Shown piece after piece: positions 10,101-20,301 of a stretch of 22,263 bases of DNA. The notes under the pieces were generated by a model, which saw only the letters and a list, made by a program, of their open reading frames with translations, was not told the DNA's origin and ran no database searches. The position numbers and the translations under genes are program-made. Each line of letters starts with the position of its first letter. The stretch's first letter is position 1. The stretch comes from Isohypsibius dastychi (Eukaryota; Tardigrada; Eutardigrada; Parachela; Isohypsibiidae): assembly GCA_034696485.1 (NCBI GenBank), contig JAQIWT010000363.1, positions 1 through 22,263 on the forward strand, in the 5' to 3' direction.

Positions 10101-13100
10101 TCAGGAATAATCCGATAAACTCTTTCAGAAAAACGAAAGATATGTTCTAGATTATGATAAGTGTAATTCCTCGTTATCCAGAATTTATGAAGTATGCATC
10201 ATTTGCTAACGTTAATTACCATATTAAAGTTTTCAGATTCATTCTATTATTTGTTGTACAATTTTGTTTCCTGAAATCTTTCTTCTAAAATGAATGTGAT
10301 ATTTGTTTTGAATCGTTCGTTGAATTCTTCAGTGTCTTTCATCGGTACAACAATCACAAATTCACAGTTGACCGGCAAATCATTTATCGAACTGTTCGTA
10401 TTCTCTGTCAGTTGTCAGAATTATAAGAAGAGCAAGACTAAACTGAAAGACAGAATCAATGTCCAGATTTTCAACAGTCCATTTTCGAATTTGAGAGAAA
10501 GCAAAGGAGAACAAAGAAAGAGAGTTGCAGGGTGAATTTAAAATCAGCTCGTTAAAATCTCTTTATTCTCAAGTTGAGTTTGGAGTTGAAGGACAAGTGT
10601 AAAAGAGAGGGCACAGGTTCACAAGACATGTCTCGTCTCGCCTCCATGTCGCGACGTTGCAAATCACAAGACAAGATGATCCGCAAAATCAAAAGGGATG
10701 ATATAATGCAGAGCCTCACTTATCGGACTCAAGACATATTAAATTACGCCAAGAGGAAGGAAAGTGCAACTGAAACGGAGACGGGCATTGAAATCCATAA
10801 ACAAAATATATACCACATTCAACAGGTTGCTTTCTCTCCCAAAAACGGTTACCAATGAACTACTGCATAAGATTCGAAAAATCATAAAACACAACTTCCC
10901 TCCGAAATTATCGAATAATAACCCCTTTCATATTTTCGTTGCGATTTGCGATTTCTTACCAACTGCAAATCATGTTTACTACACACCGCGGTTCTCTATT
11001 TGTAAACAAGCAATAAAACTTTGAAAGAACAAGTCCTACATGAAACTCAATCAAATTTCAAATGGTGAGACAGAAAGTATTGACAAAAGATATTAGTAGC
11101 ACCGACATTGATTTGGATGCTGTTTTCGATTGCAAAACAGTCTAGAAATATTACAAAAAAAACTGTTGGTAAAATACAGCACCAGATAAAATATCAAATA
11201 TAACGTGCAAAATGCAATCTAGATCAAAATCTTCTTTAAAAGAATTCTGCCGGGTAAAAAATGAGCCGAATAAAATATGATCCATGTAAAATATCTCTTC
11301 TGAATTTTTTCGCTTCAAACTTACAAAAAAAATTCAGGCATCGGTTGATAGATAAGCCCGCAATATTTCTTGGCACGAGACCATTCATAATCCACAAAAC
11401 CCTCATTCATCAGCTCGTTCAAGAAATAGGGAAAAGGGTATGGGAACGAGGTGAACGAAGTAAAAGATGATCCTCAATCATCATCCAAAACTCATATCTT
11501 ATCCATTCCCCCATTCTCCATTCTCTCCACTTTCCCCCTCAAGGCCAAAACTAGAACTCGATTCAAACAAAGCAAAGAAGCCGAGTCGGTCGACTTCAAA
11601 GACACCAGAATATATATATTCGGCATCTTTTATTCTTCTTCGCCCATTTGAGCATCGCATCAATCAAAGCAAGTTGTAATCCATTTCCTCCATTCCAATT
11701 GCCCTTTATTTGTTTGCCTCGAAACAGAATATTCTCCTCATTTGCAGCAAGGTGTTAAGAACATGCCCGTATCATCTTAATTAGCATTCTTCCCCCTCCA
11801 TTAATTAACGACCAACGGTCAACTAAATTGCACCATCTGATATTAATTGTAATTCCAGAGAAATAACGAGGACCACCTAAAGCGAATCAAAATATGCAAC
11901 AGGTGCAACTCTTGTGTAAATAAATCATCAAATCTCGAAAAATGGTATCGCAGTATCTGGGAGGATAACCAGAACTTTTATATTATTAAAAATAAATCCA
12001 GAATAAAGGGAGTAAGAGGAAAATATCTCTCACGTTGAACCCAAACGAAGATTTCCACTTTGTTTTCGTAACGCCGATTTTAATGATTCGCTTTCGCCGA
12101 CATTTCAATATTTTCGAAAACATTGATCACCCAAATTAGTTTTCACAGATACAAACACACCAACACCAACGGAAGTACAAACGCTTATTCTTTTACTGAT
12201 CTCGAGATCCAGAGAGTTGAAGCTATCAAGTGATTTTTCAAAAATATTCTACCAAAATATACTTTCAAAATTCTGCCAAAAAATATTCTGGGTGGTATAA
12301 AAAGCTTTGGAATACTCCGGAATTTCGTCAGGTATATTTTCAGGTATATTTTCAAAAACTGAAGAAATTCGGCTCCTCTAAAAATACGGGTCTCTCGTAA
12401 ATTTTACTAATAACAAATTACGAGGAGAACAAAACTGGTGCAGTCATTCAAGTATTACTCAAACCAGCAATGACGATATGATGTAATAAGTAGACTAAAT
12501 GAGTGGACTGACCCGAGTGAGTTCGGCAAGCAAGGCGAGCGTGGCAGGTTGTTGACATTGTCACTTCCGGCGGATGTCGATGAACTCTGATTCGTCAAGA
12601 GAAAAGGTGAGGGTGAGCCAACATAAAATGACGGATGCAACATTGGATGATGGTAGGCATTACGGGAAGAAGAGGTTGAAGAAAATAAATGCGCATGGGA
12701 TGATAAACCGGAAGGAGTTGCGGGAGCTGACTGGGAAGAAACGGGAGATGGGAAGGCAAAAATAACAGCAGAAGATGAGGAAGTCGAGGATGGAGTGGCC
12801 ACTTCCGATTCATTTTCTTGTTCCCATGGACGATGCAAACTGTTGGAGAGACTCCTGGGACTCAGGAGAGAAGATAAATTCGCCTGCAATAAAAAGCGAA
12901 TTATAAATCGAACAACCGTAAAAAACGCGTTCAATTTGGGAATGTATGCAGTTTTAAGTGACGAAAATTCAGAAAAGCATACACAATTCTTTCCTCAATA
13001 AATCAACCAGATCTCCGATCATACAGAAAGTGATCCAATACAGCAACAAACTGGAAAATCCAAACTCTGCAGAACCAAGAAATACGCTGACCGGAATGAA

Positions 13101-13541
13101 TTTACCAACAAATTCGAACAATTGTATTCTCCTTATTAGAACCCTACCGAAAACCATCAAAACTACTCGAGAAAAATCAAGCCAGAAGAACTTGAATGGG
13201 AGGCTCCGTCTGAAAGTTGAAAAATAAGATAATCAACCGGAAGCACGAAAATTAAGTCAGGAACAACACACTCAGAGATATTGCTGTGCTCTTCAGCAAA
13301 TGAGCGAAAAAGCTTGTGGCAAACACAGGAAGTAAAGCGAAGGAAATGAAGACCAAAACCCAGAAGGAGATCCCAAACCACAGACGCTCGTGGGAATTTC
13401 AAAGTTCACCCTCAACCTCCGACACACAGCGGCGGAAAACCAGGTCAAACTTCTTTAAAACCACCGACAGTCATCCAAAAAATCCAAAAGTCTCGAACAA
13501 ATTCGAGAAAATCCGATTACAAAACCGTTGCGACTTACCAT
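7163..13541 (-). CDS. HBP1: HBP1-type transcription factor (AXH + HMG box)
   Basis: Nine exons: 13541-13539 (only the ATG), 12883-12513, 9882-9527, 9469-9242, 9132-9036, 8424-8088, 7909-7680, 7526-7249 and 7182-7163, about 639 aa. All joins keep frame. The order is a Ser/Pro-rich N-terminus; a PPKKKRK nuclear localisation signal (213-219); an AXH domain at about 312-440 (FFPGTRIKLL, WRSVEDY, HPFYEFQKGWVSLDP, YGLQCHHLKTGDN); a Lys-rich stretch; and an HMG box at about 514-584 (KRPMNAFMLFAQRYRV, GRDNRAISCLLGDHW, KNPDCWKRR). The last is very close to vertebrate HBP1. AXH followed by HMG is the HBP1 arrangement. The family are sequence-specific nuclear repressors that act in cell-cycle exit and Wnt/TCF control through corepressors such as SIN3. 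Uncertain points: the ATG-only first exon (AAAAAATG|GTAAGT, phase 0); the exon 6 donor (GTACTA at 8087 or GTAACT at 8077 with an alternative acceptor); and whether exon 8 is spliced to the 20-nt last exon or reads through to a stop at 7208. Confidence 0.88.
8425..9035 (-). other. HBP1 intron 5, inside the AXH domain
   Basis: A 611-nt AT-rich intron splits the AXH domain (donor GTAAGA, acceptor TTTCAG, phase 2, restoring an Asp codon). I see no gene or element within it. Confidence 0.65.
9883..12512 (-). other. HBP1 intron 2 (about 2.6 kb)
   Basis: This intron runs from donor GTCAGT at 12512 to acceptor TTTCAG at 9883 (phase 2, joining GG to A for Gly). It is AT-rich with no open frame I can support on either strand. 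The only local structure seen is short A/T-rich degenerate repetition near 11150-11300 and 12240-12360. Its size contrasts with the other introns of the window, which suggests it holds regulatory sequence. Confidence 0.6.
12329..12352. repeat. Two tandem 12-mers in HBP1 intron 2
   Basis: CAGGTATATTTT is repeated perfectly at 12329-12340 and 12341-12352, inside a stretch of related AAAATATTCT-like words (12240-12300). It looks like local tandem slippage in AT-rich intron sequence. Confidence 0.6.
12884..13538 (-). other. HBP1 intron 1 (predicted)
   Basis: 655 nt between the proposed ATG exon and the first large coding exon (donor GTAAGT, acceptor TTGCAG, phase 0). It contains open frames on both strands without domains or splice support, and I treat it as intron. 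Confidence 0.45.
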
Positions 13542-15225
13542 TTTTTGTTTCCGCTGGTTGACCAAGGTCCACTTCCAAATTACAAAATCATACTTCAAAG
13601 TCTGAATCCGGATACGCTATGTTCACCGACAAATTCTGTAAATCCTGCAAAAACAGCAAACTCAACTTCCGCACAACACGGGCATATTTCTTGGAAATGC
13701 AACAAAGTGCGCAACAGGTTTCAGAAATTACAGAGAGATTTGTAAAAGGGCACTCAGACAGGCTGATTCGTATGAAAAGTTTGAATTGACCCAATGGCAA
13801 ATCAATAATGTATGCTTAATTCCTTCTCTCCTGCCAAACATTCAAAAGGCTAACGGACAATGGCGCACCTGTTCAAACCTCCAGCAACAAATCCGAATCC
13901 AATCAACAGGTTACAGTAATATCCCAGGGAATCGGGAAAAACAAGTTCCGAAAATGAACGGGAGAGGATCACAACAAGGAGAAATGAAAAGGTGAGCCAA
14001 CTTGGTGTTTGCGTGTCGAAATGAAGAATGGCACGAAATGGAATGGAACAAGTGCAACCAACTGGCCCATCCATGCGCCCAGCCGAGAAGGAGAGATAAG
14101 AAGAAGGAGCGAGGACGTCGGCCTGGAGGCGCCCACTCTCTTCTCTTTCTCGCGTTATCTGTGGTTAGACAGCCAGCGGGGGCTCACGTCAGGTGCAACC
14201 TCAGCCAGTCACCCCGAAAACCAGCAAATGACCCAGAACCACATTAACCACAGGTTGGTTGACCAGTACTATGGGAGAAGTGGGTTGCGTAATGTTTGCG
14301 CATTTACGTTTGGTAATGCGTTGTCTTACTGGATGATTTTCATGGTTTTGTTTTGAATTTTCTGCGATTTCTTGGACTGACTGGAGATCATAAATGCGTT
14401 TACGATCTTTTGTTATGTGCTGCATGGGAAATGAAGGTCGCATGCTGACCACGTGTGATGAGTGGTCAAGACGCGCTTTTCTTATCGCGATTTGAATAGG
14501 GCTCACTTGGACAAACACCGTATTTCGGCCCATTGTGCCTTTCATGGTATGGATGAAAAGGAAAAGACGAGAAAGGGCAATTATTCATTCTCTGGCATAT
14601 CGCGCCACTTGCATATCCTTTTACCTGTTTTGCACCACTTCTCAACTTTCTGATTTCCACTTCTGCCCGCTGGCCATTCTTCTCGCCACGAACGATTAAA
14701 ATGGAAAGTAAAGGGAAAGGAAAATGATGGATGGAAATGGATGAGAGTCCATTCCATTTCGCGTTCTCCGATAAGAAGTCTGGCGCGTGGGATTCGCACT
14801 CTCTTTCATTCCGCCAGAAATCTTTTCGACCATTCATTTCTTCTCCTCGTTTTCGCCATCAACAAGAAAAAGAGCGTTCGCTTTACATTTCAAAAATTTG
14901 CCAGGGAAAATTCAAGGAGTTGTTCTGTGCTGAATATTCTTATTCTCGAAGAACTTCGAGTTTTCTGCAGTATTTTGGAGCTGTTCTAAAGCCAGCTCGC
15001 GTTTCTCTTTTTGAAAGTGTCGTCTGATCGTGGCTCGACTCGCAGTCGTTGGACAAGTTGACGCCCATGTCGTGACTTGCTCGGACAAATGACATTGGGG
15101 GATGAGATCGAAATTTGGCCGTTGAATGATTAACAACAGAAGCCAATTAGCAAGACATAGAACAAATGAATTCCATCAACTGCAGTCGTTGGATGAATGG
15201 GGCTCCCTGCTGGTAAAAAGAGAAT

Positions 15226-15258
15226 TGACCTCTTGACGAACTGTTCTTCAAGAGGTCA
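15226..15258. promoter_or_regulatory. 33-nt near-perfect palindrome
   Basis: TGACCTCTTGA (15226-15236) is exactly complementary to TCAAGAGGTCA (15248-15258). The centre is C-GAAC-T-GTTC-T, so a second inverted pair sits inside, and only the C/T pair flanking GAAC/GTTC and the central T fail to match. The outer arms read TGACCT and AGGTCA, the nuclear-receptor half-site, and the inner arms form a GAACnGTTC palindrome. It lies about 1.7 kb upstream of the HBP1 start. A dimeric protein-binding site is one reading; a chance or cruciform-forming palindrome is the other. Confidence 0.7.
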
Positions 15259-16224
15259 GGTAAGAAGACATCAACAACGACCACGTTCAACTTTTCTCAA
15301 ATGTCAAGAATTCAACAAAATTTAAGTTATGCGAGGGAACTACTCTTGTTTCTTCTTTTAGTTTAGACGAAGCTCAAAGAAGAGGTTCGCAATTTCGTTT
15401 CAAAATACAGAAGAACGGGGCCATTTGTTTATGTTGCTCATATTTTGTTACCAAACACAACAGCTGCACTGATGGCCAATTCTCAAGGATTGAATTACAC
15501 TTTGAAAATGTTTGGGTTGAACGGTAGTCGTTTGTAGTTGCTCTACGCGTCGCGTCTCGCCGCGCTAACAATAATTCCCCACTTCTTGACATATTTTCAC
15601 TTGCGATAAACCAGAGGCTCCTTTCTTCTCACTTTCAAGTGCAACCGATGAACTCGGTAAGATAAGCCGTCTGGACAAGTGGACTGTGAGGAGAGGGAGA
15701 GAGAAGAGGGACAGTGGGCATCCTCCATTACAAAATGTCACGTAAACACAAGGGGCAATTTAATGGGCGAGGAACGAAGGAGAGATTATTCAGAAGGTGA
15801 ACAAGTTTAAAGTCTCTTCCTCCCTCTCTCTTCAACCTCAACCCATTAATTATAGGATGGACAAGAAAGAAGAGGGTATAAATACATTTCCAGATTTCAA
15901 CTGCTGTTCAATCAAGGATGAACATTTAAGCGGAGAAAGAAAGAGAATTACTCTCGCTGGACTTGACACACAAATTGATAACAATAGTCCGGCAGTTGAC
16001 ATGATGCACTTGTTCATCGCTCCCACGCTTTCTTTCGCCAATTTTCTTCATCGTCCATTACAGAAAAGGGTTAAAAGAGAACGACAATCAATCAAGTCAG
16101 TCAATCAAGCAGAAACTATATTTGAAAAAAATCAACATTTTGAAATCCAGAACTACCTAGTAGTACAAGCTCGACTGGATTCAAACCATCACAGAATATA
16201 ATAAAAGTTGAAAACAATCACTTC

Positions 16225-16230
16225 TTTATG
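16225..16230 (-). terminator. Possible variant poly(A) signal of UGT gene
   Basis: CATAAA on the minus strand, about 20 nt after the UGT stop. It is a non-canonical variant very close to the stop, so it may not be used. Confidence 0.25.
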
Positions 16231-16250
16231 ATGGATGATAGTGTGGGGAC

Positions 16251-17712
16251 CTAAAACCTGAGGAGCTCCTCGAAGCTCTTCGCGGTTGACCCGTTCGGTT
16301 TTAGAGCGTTCGTGACAGTTTGCTGAAGTTTTCCCGCGTGTTCGCGGTAAGACTGTGAGCCTCCTGTCCACCCGGCAACCTCACTGATCGTCCGGATCAA
16401 CTCTTCGGATGGTACAAGTCGTCCTTTGTCCATTCCAGTTCCAGGAATCACTTTTCCAGCACCTGATGATTCCATCCATTCCCCGTTAACCAGCTGGTCT
16501 CCAAACATGGGGAACCCAACAATTGGAACACCACTGGAGAGACCTTCAATCGTGCTATTCCAACCACAATGAGTCAGAAAGGCCGCAAGGCTCTTTGAGT
16601 TCAAAATTTCTTTTTGTGGAACCCAGGGGGAAATCTTGAATTTATCTGAAGCGTCTCGAAGTTGCTCCGGTAGATGTTGGATGTGGTCATTAGAAAGCGA
16701 CCATATGAATGGCTTTTTGAGTACGAGAAGGGCTTTCCCAAGCTCGTGGAGCTGAGCGGGCTCGGGAACCGCCAGCGATCCAAAAGAGATGTAGATAACA
16801 GAATGTTCGTCTTGGGAGCTTAGCCATTTTGTAATAGGGTCAGCTGAGTTTGAGTCTTCTTCGACGGAGAAGAGTGGACCAACAGCAAAGAATGGAACGT
16901 TGACCAAAGTGGGGAACTTGGTGATCCAGTCGATATCCTCGAGTTCTAATTCGCGGACAGTGTTGCAGATTATCCCTTTGGACTTGGGCAATGTTTGCTG
17001 GAGCGGGACAAGGCGATTGTACATGCTCCGCGCGTAAGCTTTGGGAATAACATCGGGTTGATGACGTGGGAGCATTTTTGGTGGACCGGTGGGGTCATCG
17101 TCGATTATTGGAGTATTAGGGTTCAGCCTGAGAATTGACGGGATACAGGCTGAAAAACAGAATGATGTAATTATTTTGGAATTTCGGATGGGGGGGGGGG
17201 GGGGGGGAAACAGCAGTGGAATCGAGGTTGGCAGGCATTTCTGTCGAACACGAAGCTGCAAAGCATGATGACAACAACTCACCTGCAGCAGCGCTGAAGA
17301 AAACATAGAAGGGAATTCCTTTTTCTTCACAGATCAACAGGTCCTTTGTCAAAAAATGGTCGACTATCACCGCATCCACTTTTTCTTCAGCAGTCTGCTC
17401 ATCATATGCTGGAAGCGATGTAAACAATTCCTTTAGCGCTGCGAAGGATTTCTCCAGCAAACGGATGATGACTTTCCTGTCTAACGGTTTCTCATCAGCA
17501 TCTTCATAGAATCCATCTTCCAGGGGTCGGAATTTGAAATTGCCATTGATGTTAGCGAAATCCGTCAGACCTTTCTTGTGCATTTGGTTGAGAACAAACT
17601 CGCTGACAACGAATGTCACTTTGTGGAATCTGCTCAGCTTCTTCCCCAGCTCGAGCATTGGGATGATGTGACCGAAATGGGCGAAGGCTATCAAGTAGAT
17701 TGTTTTCGACAT
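16251..17712 (-). CDS. Plant-type cytosolic UDP-glycosyltransferase (GT1)
   Basis: Two exons: 17712-17283 and 17149-16251. The donor is GCAG|GTGAGT, the acceptor TTTTTCAG, in phase 1, and the product is 442 aa. The GT-B fold can be followed. The N-terminal half has the catalytic His in AHFGHIIPMLELGKKL (H15) and its partner Asp in VIVDHF (D118). The C-terminal half has GPLF, SVIYISFGSLAVP and a sugar-donor box from W319 to Q362. That box is exactly 44 residues (WVPQ ... FLTHCGWNS ... GVPIVGFPMFGDQ), the plant PSPG length. Plant enzymes of this type transfer glucose from UDP-glucose to small lipophilic acceptors, and the final Gln fits a glucose donor. Ordinary animal UGTs have THGG in the box, an N-terminal signal peptide and a C-terminal membrane anchor, none of which is present here. 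I infer a soluble cytosolic enzyme of foreign (plant-, fungal- or bacterial-like) ancestry that has gained an intron. The acceptor substrate is unknown. Confidence 0.88.
17190..17207. repeat. G18 homopolymer in UGT intron
   Basis: Eighteen consecutive G on the plus strand, so C18 in the transcript, about 40 nt before the intron's 3' splice site. It lies in the 133-nt intron (17282-17150) and may act as part of a long pyrimidine tract. Its length is prone to sequencing error and to length variation. Confidence 0.9.
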
Positions 17713-17830
17713 GATGAATCTTGGGAGAGAAGAAGAATTGGAAAGTTTGATGCTGCAATCACGGTAACTGCTTCGAAACGCAGAATAACGTTACCTGCAC
17801 CGTCCGTATCGCAGATTTCTGTGACCTTTG

Positions 17831-17862
17831 ATCAGCGCTTGTTGACGTAATCATGCGCTGAT
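17831..17862. promoter_or_regulatory. Inverted repeat around a CRE-like site upstream of UGT
   Basis: ATCAGCGC (17831-17838) and GCGCTGAT (17855-17862) form a perfect 8-bp inverted repeat. Between them is TTGACGTAA (17842-17850), close to the bZIP CRE/ATF site TGACGTCA. The element is 120-150 nt upstream of the UGT start codon, where a proximal promoter is expected. The function is inferred. Confidence 0.4.
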
Positions 17863-18677
17863 TTCTTCACTGGTGCTGATTGAACTTAGTATACTGTGGA
17901 AATAAAGCTCAAACTAAAGCCTGAGTAACTGAACTGCGGTATATGGTACACTAATCTTTGTGGAACACCTCAAGAGTTTCCTGATAGGAATTCTTTCAGA
18001 CTCGTTCTCACTCATTTTAGACAGCTGGGCTTGAGTCCGAGCCGGCTTTGATGTTCCGGTTGTGATTAATATAGGACAATCACCGATCGTCGAAGACCGT
18101 CAGAGAAGAAAAGTAGAAACCTAGTGGCTCATGAGGTAACATTTTGTGAAAAGCTGATTGATTAAGAAATGGGAAGCCATGAAGCTGGTGGATACGTGGT
18201 TCTTGTGATGACTTGAACGCCCCACAAAACCAGAATATGAGCATTCGGATCTTCAATTTAGAAGTGAATCATAACTAGCGAACAAAATGAGATCGTTAGG
18301 GAATAGACCCATATAGAGATACGAAGAGCCTTAAATAACCACATGCTCATTATCGCTACCGCTGCAAGTGGTGCCTTTTCGTGCGACTGAGCCTCGCGCC
18401 GTAACAGCTGAAGATTTGCAATGGTTACAAATGATCAAATTTAGGCTGTAAGGTATATCCGGCAAGCTATCGCAAGTAGACACGGCGTTGAGCAAACAGG
18501 CGTTATCGTCATCCATTCAGCGTCGCATAAGATACCGAAACCGTAGTAAATATGAGTATGTACAAACAACGCATTCAACGTAGAGCACGAAACTGGTACA
18601 AACTGAAACAACTCGTATAACTGCTTTCATTTTCAACCAGATCTACCAAACTAACTACGAGCACCGCAACAAATGCA
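17863..18677. other. Intergenic stretch upstream of the ankyrin/SOCS-like gene
   Basis: No supported gene. A short open stretch from about 18552 (MSMYKQRIQRRARNWYKL) ends at a stop. It can only be joined to the next open stretch across a gap of 26 nt, too short for an intron, so I leave it out. An acceptor-like TTTTCAACCAG at about 18641 may mean that the downstream gene has a further 5' exon. Confidence 0.45.
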
Positions 18678-20301
18678 ATGCAGGCGTTCTACCGGAGAAT
18701 TGCACACAAAATTCTGGAAGAAGTGAGTATTTAGGCTGGATTATTCTGGTTGAAACAATCGCTTCGGGCTTGTGTTCCAAAGCTGTTTTCAAATAAAACC
18801 ATATCAGACTGCAACAATACCGCCGAGTTCTTATTTGTATTTGATTTTGTAGCTCCAGTCTGAACGTCATGAGCGAATGGAACTTCTGAATGCTTTGTCA
18901 AATCAGCTCGCTGCATTAGATGATCATACTGTTCTTACATTTGACGAAGCTAGTATGGGATATCTGTCTTATGCGCAGCGCAACAGTCTCTTTCTAGAAG
19001 CCCTGCTCTACAACGTGAAGGAATGCTATTTTCCAACTGTTGCGTCCGGCAACCAGCTGATGCCTTCTGCCTCCAGCAAACGTATAAACGACATCATAAC
19101 GGAACTGCCATTTGAGACCATAGTGGAGGGTTACACTTACACACAAATCTACAACCCGAATCTTCAACTTCACCTTCGCGTTCTCCGCACATTAATCGCT
19201 AATGGATGTGATTTATCGGTCGCATTGGAGGTGTGCACTTGCATCAGCTGTTTACCGACCCTCGATATGCTCTATGTTAGGGATTCAATACTTCTAGTTC
19301 TGCTTTTTGGCAAACATGAGAATGACGAGATCCCGGAATTGGAATTGCTGATTGGAGAGCACAATCTGACTGACAGAATCTGTTCTGAGTGGCTGAGTCT
19401 GTGTTTTGGGGAAGCTATTGTAACTCTCAATATCAAAGGGATACAGCTTCTCCTAGACCACGGACACGGTCTCCAAGCAGCAACCGTGGAACGGTGTCTG
19501 GATGCCTGGTATAAGATCGAACGTGTTGGCATTTATTTGGACATCATCACTGGGAACCACCTATACGATCTTCAACATGACGTACGGGACTGGAGCGCTC
19601 GCCGAATCCCTTTGAGGTGAGGCCTTACGATGCAAGAAAGTCTCTGATAGACCAAACTGATGGCTGAAATTGTAATGAAATGTCAAAGGCGTTGATAGCT
19701 TCTCTATGTGACCTTTACCTTTTTCTTCTCGGAAAATTTTATGTTTCACAGTGCTTTCCTTGAGGTAACTTGGCCTTCGTCGTTCGCGGATGGTCCTGAC
19801 GAACAGGGAATGGATTTCTGGTTAGCGAAAGGTCATCTGGCCCCCACCCCCTTATCGATCAATCGAGCACTGAGACAACATCGTATACTTCACGTTCTCC
19901 AAATAGCCAAGCTGTGCATGCGTCGCGGAATCAGAGTTGAATATCCAGATATGGCATATTATGATATCTCCGATGTCGGTGAGGTGACCACTGAAGAGCG
20001 GAACTATTTCGCCCAACTGGCCCACTTTATATCATCTACTCAATCGCCGTGTCCGCCATCGTTCCTGCCATTTATTCAAACTGTTGCTTATGGAAAAGCG
20101 TTGCCACACTATGTTCCAGCACTGTGCCACCTGAGCGTTCTTGCAGTTAGAAAGCATTGGTTGGAACCTGATGTCGACGAACAATTCCCAGCTTCTTTGG
20201 CCGTGCTAAAAAAGCAACCATTCAGCCCTAAAATGATCATCGCAAAGGAAGCGGCTGCATCTCTACCTCAGTTCTTAGCAAGAAAGGTTCTGCTGTTTTG
20301 A
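18678..20301 (+). CDS. Ankyrin-like protein with possible SOCS box
   Basis: Three exons: 18678-18722, 18853-19616 and 19752-20301. Donors are GAA|GTGAGT and AG|GTGAGG, acceptors TTTGTAG and TTTCACAG, in phases 0 and 2, and the product is 452 aa. The N-terminus (AFYRRIAHKILEEL) is a charged helix. Two segments look like diverged ankyrin repeats: LRVLRTLIANGCDL and GIQLLLDHGHGL. The C-terminal LPHYVPALCHLSVLAVRKHW, followed by FPASLAVLK, recalls a SOCS box (SLxxLCRxxIRxxL, then LPLPxxLK). In ASB-type proteins such an arrangement recruits elongin B/C and cullin-5 to ubiquitinate a bound target. The ankyrin repeats are few and weak, so this assignment is tentative; the protein could be an ankyrin-like protein without ligase function. 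The start is the first Met in frame; an acceptor-like site upstream leaves room for another exon. Confidence 0.55.

Larger units (their letters stand above)
13542..16250. other. Gene-poor region upstream of HBP1
   Basis: This 2.7-kb stretch separates the HBP1 start from the UGT 3' end. Several open frames of 60-134 codons overlap on both strands (for example 14009-14356, 14466-14837 and 15797-16201). None shows a domain, signal peptide or consistent splicing. It probably contains the HBP1 5' UTR and promoter, but no TATA or transcription start is obvious. A GA-rich tract lies at 15687-15711 and a CT-rich tract at about 15815-15836. Confidence 0.5.

Noticed and set aside
14009-15146. Several overlapping open frames on both strands
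   Set aside because: None has recognisable motifs or consistent splice sites, and overlap on both strands fits low stop density rather than genes.
15797-16201. 134-codon open frame on the plus strand
   Set aside because: It starts at GTG and shows no domain, signal or splice context. A few frames of this length are expected by chance in 22 kb.
17150-17330. Pro-rich reading through the UGT intron as coding sequence
   Set aside because: It is a translation of the homopolymer and flanks. Splicing gives a continuous GT1 protein, and the intron is not a multiple of three.
18552-18646. Basic open stretch as an extra first exon of the ankyrin/SOCS-like gene
   Set aside because: The gap to the next open stretch is only 26 nt and the reading phases do not match.
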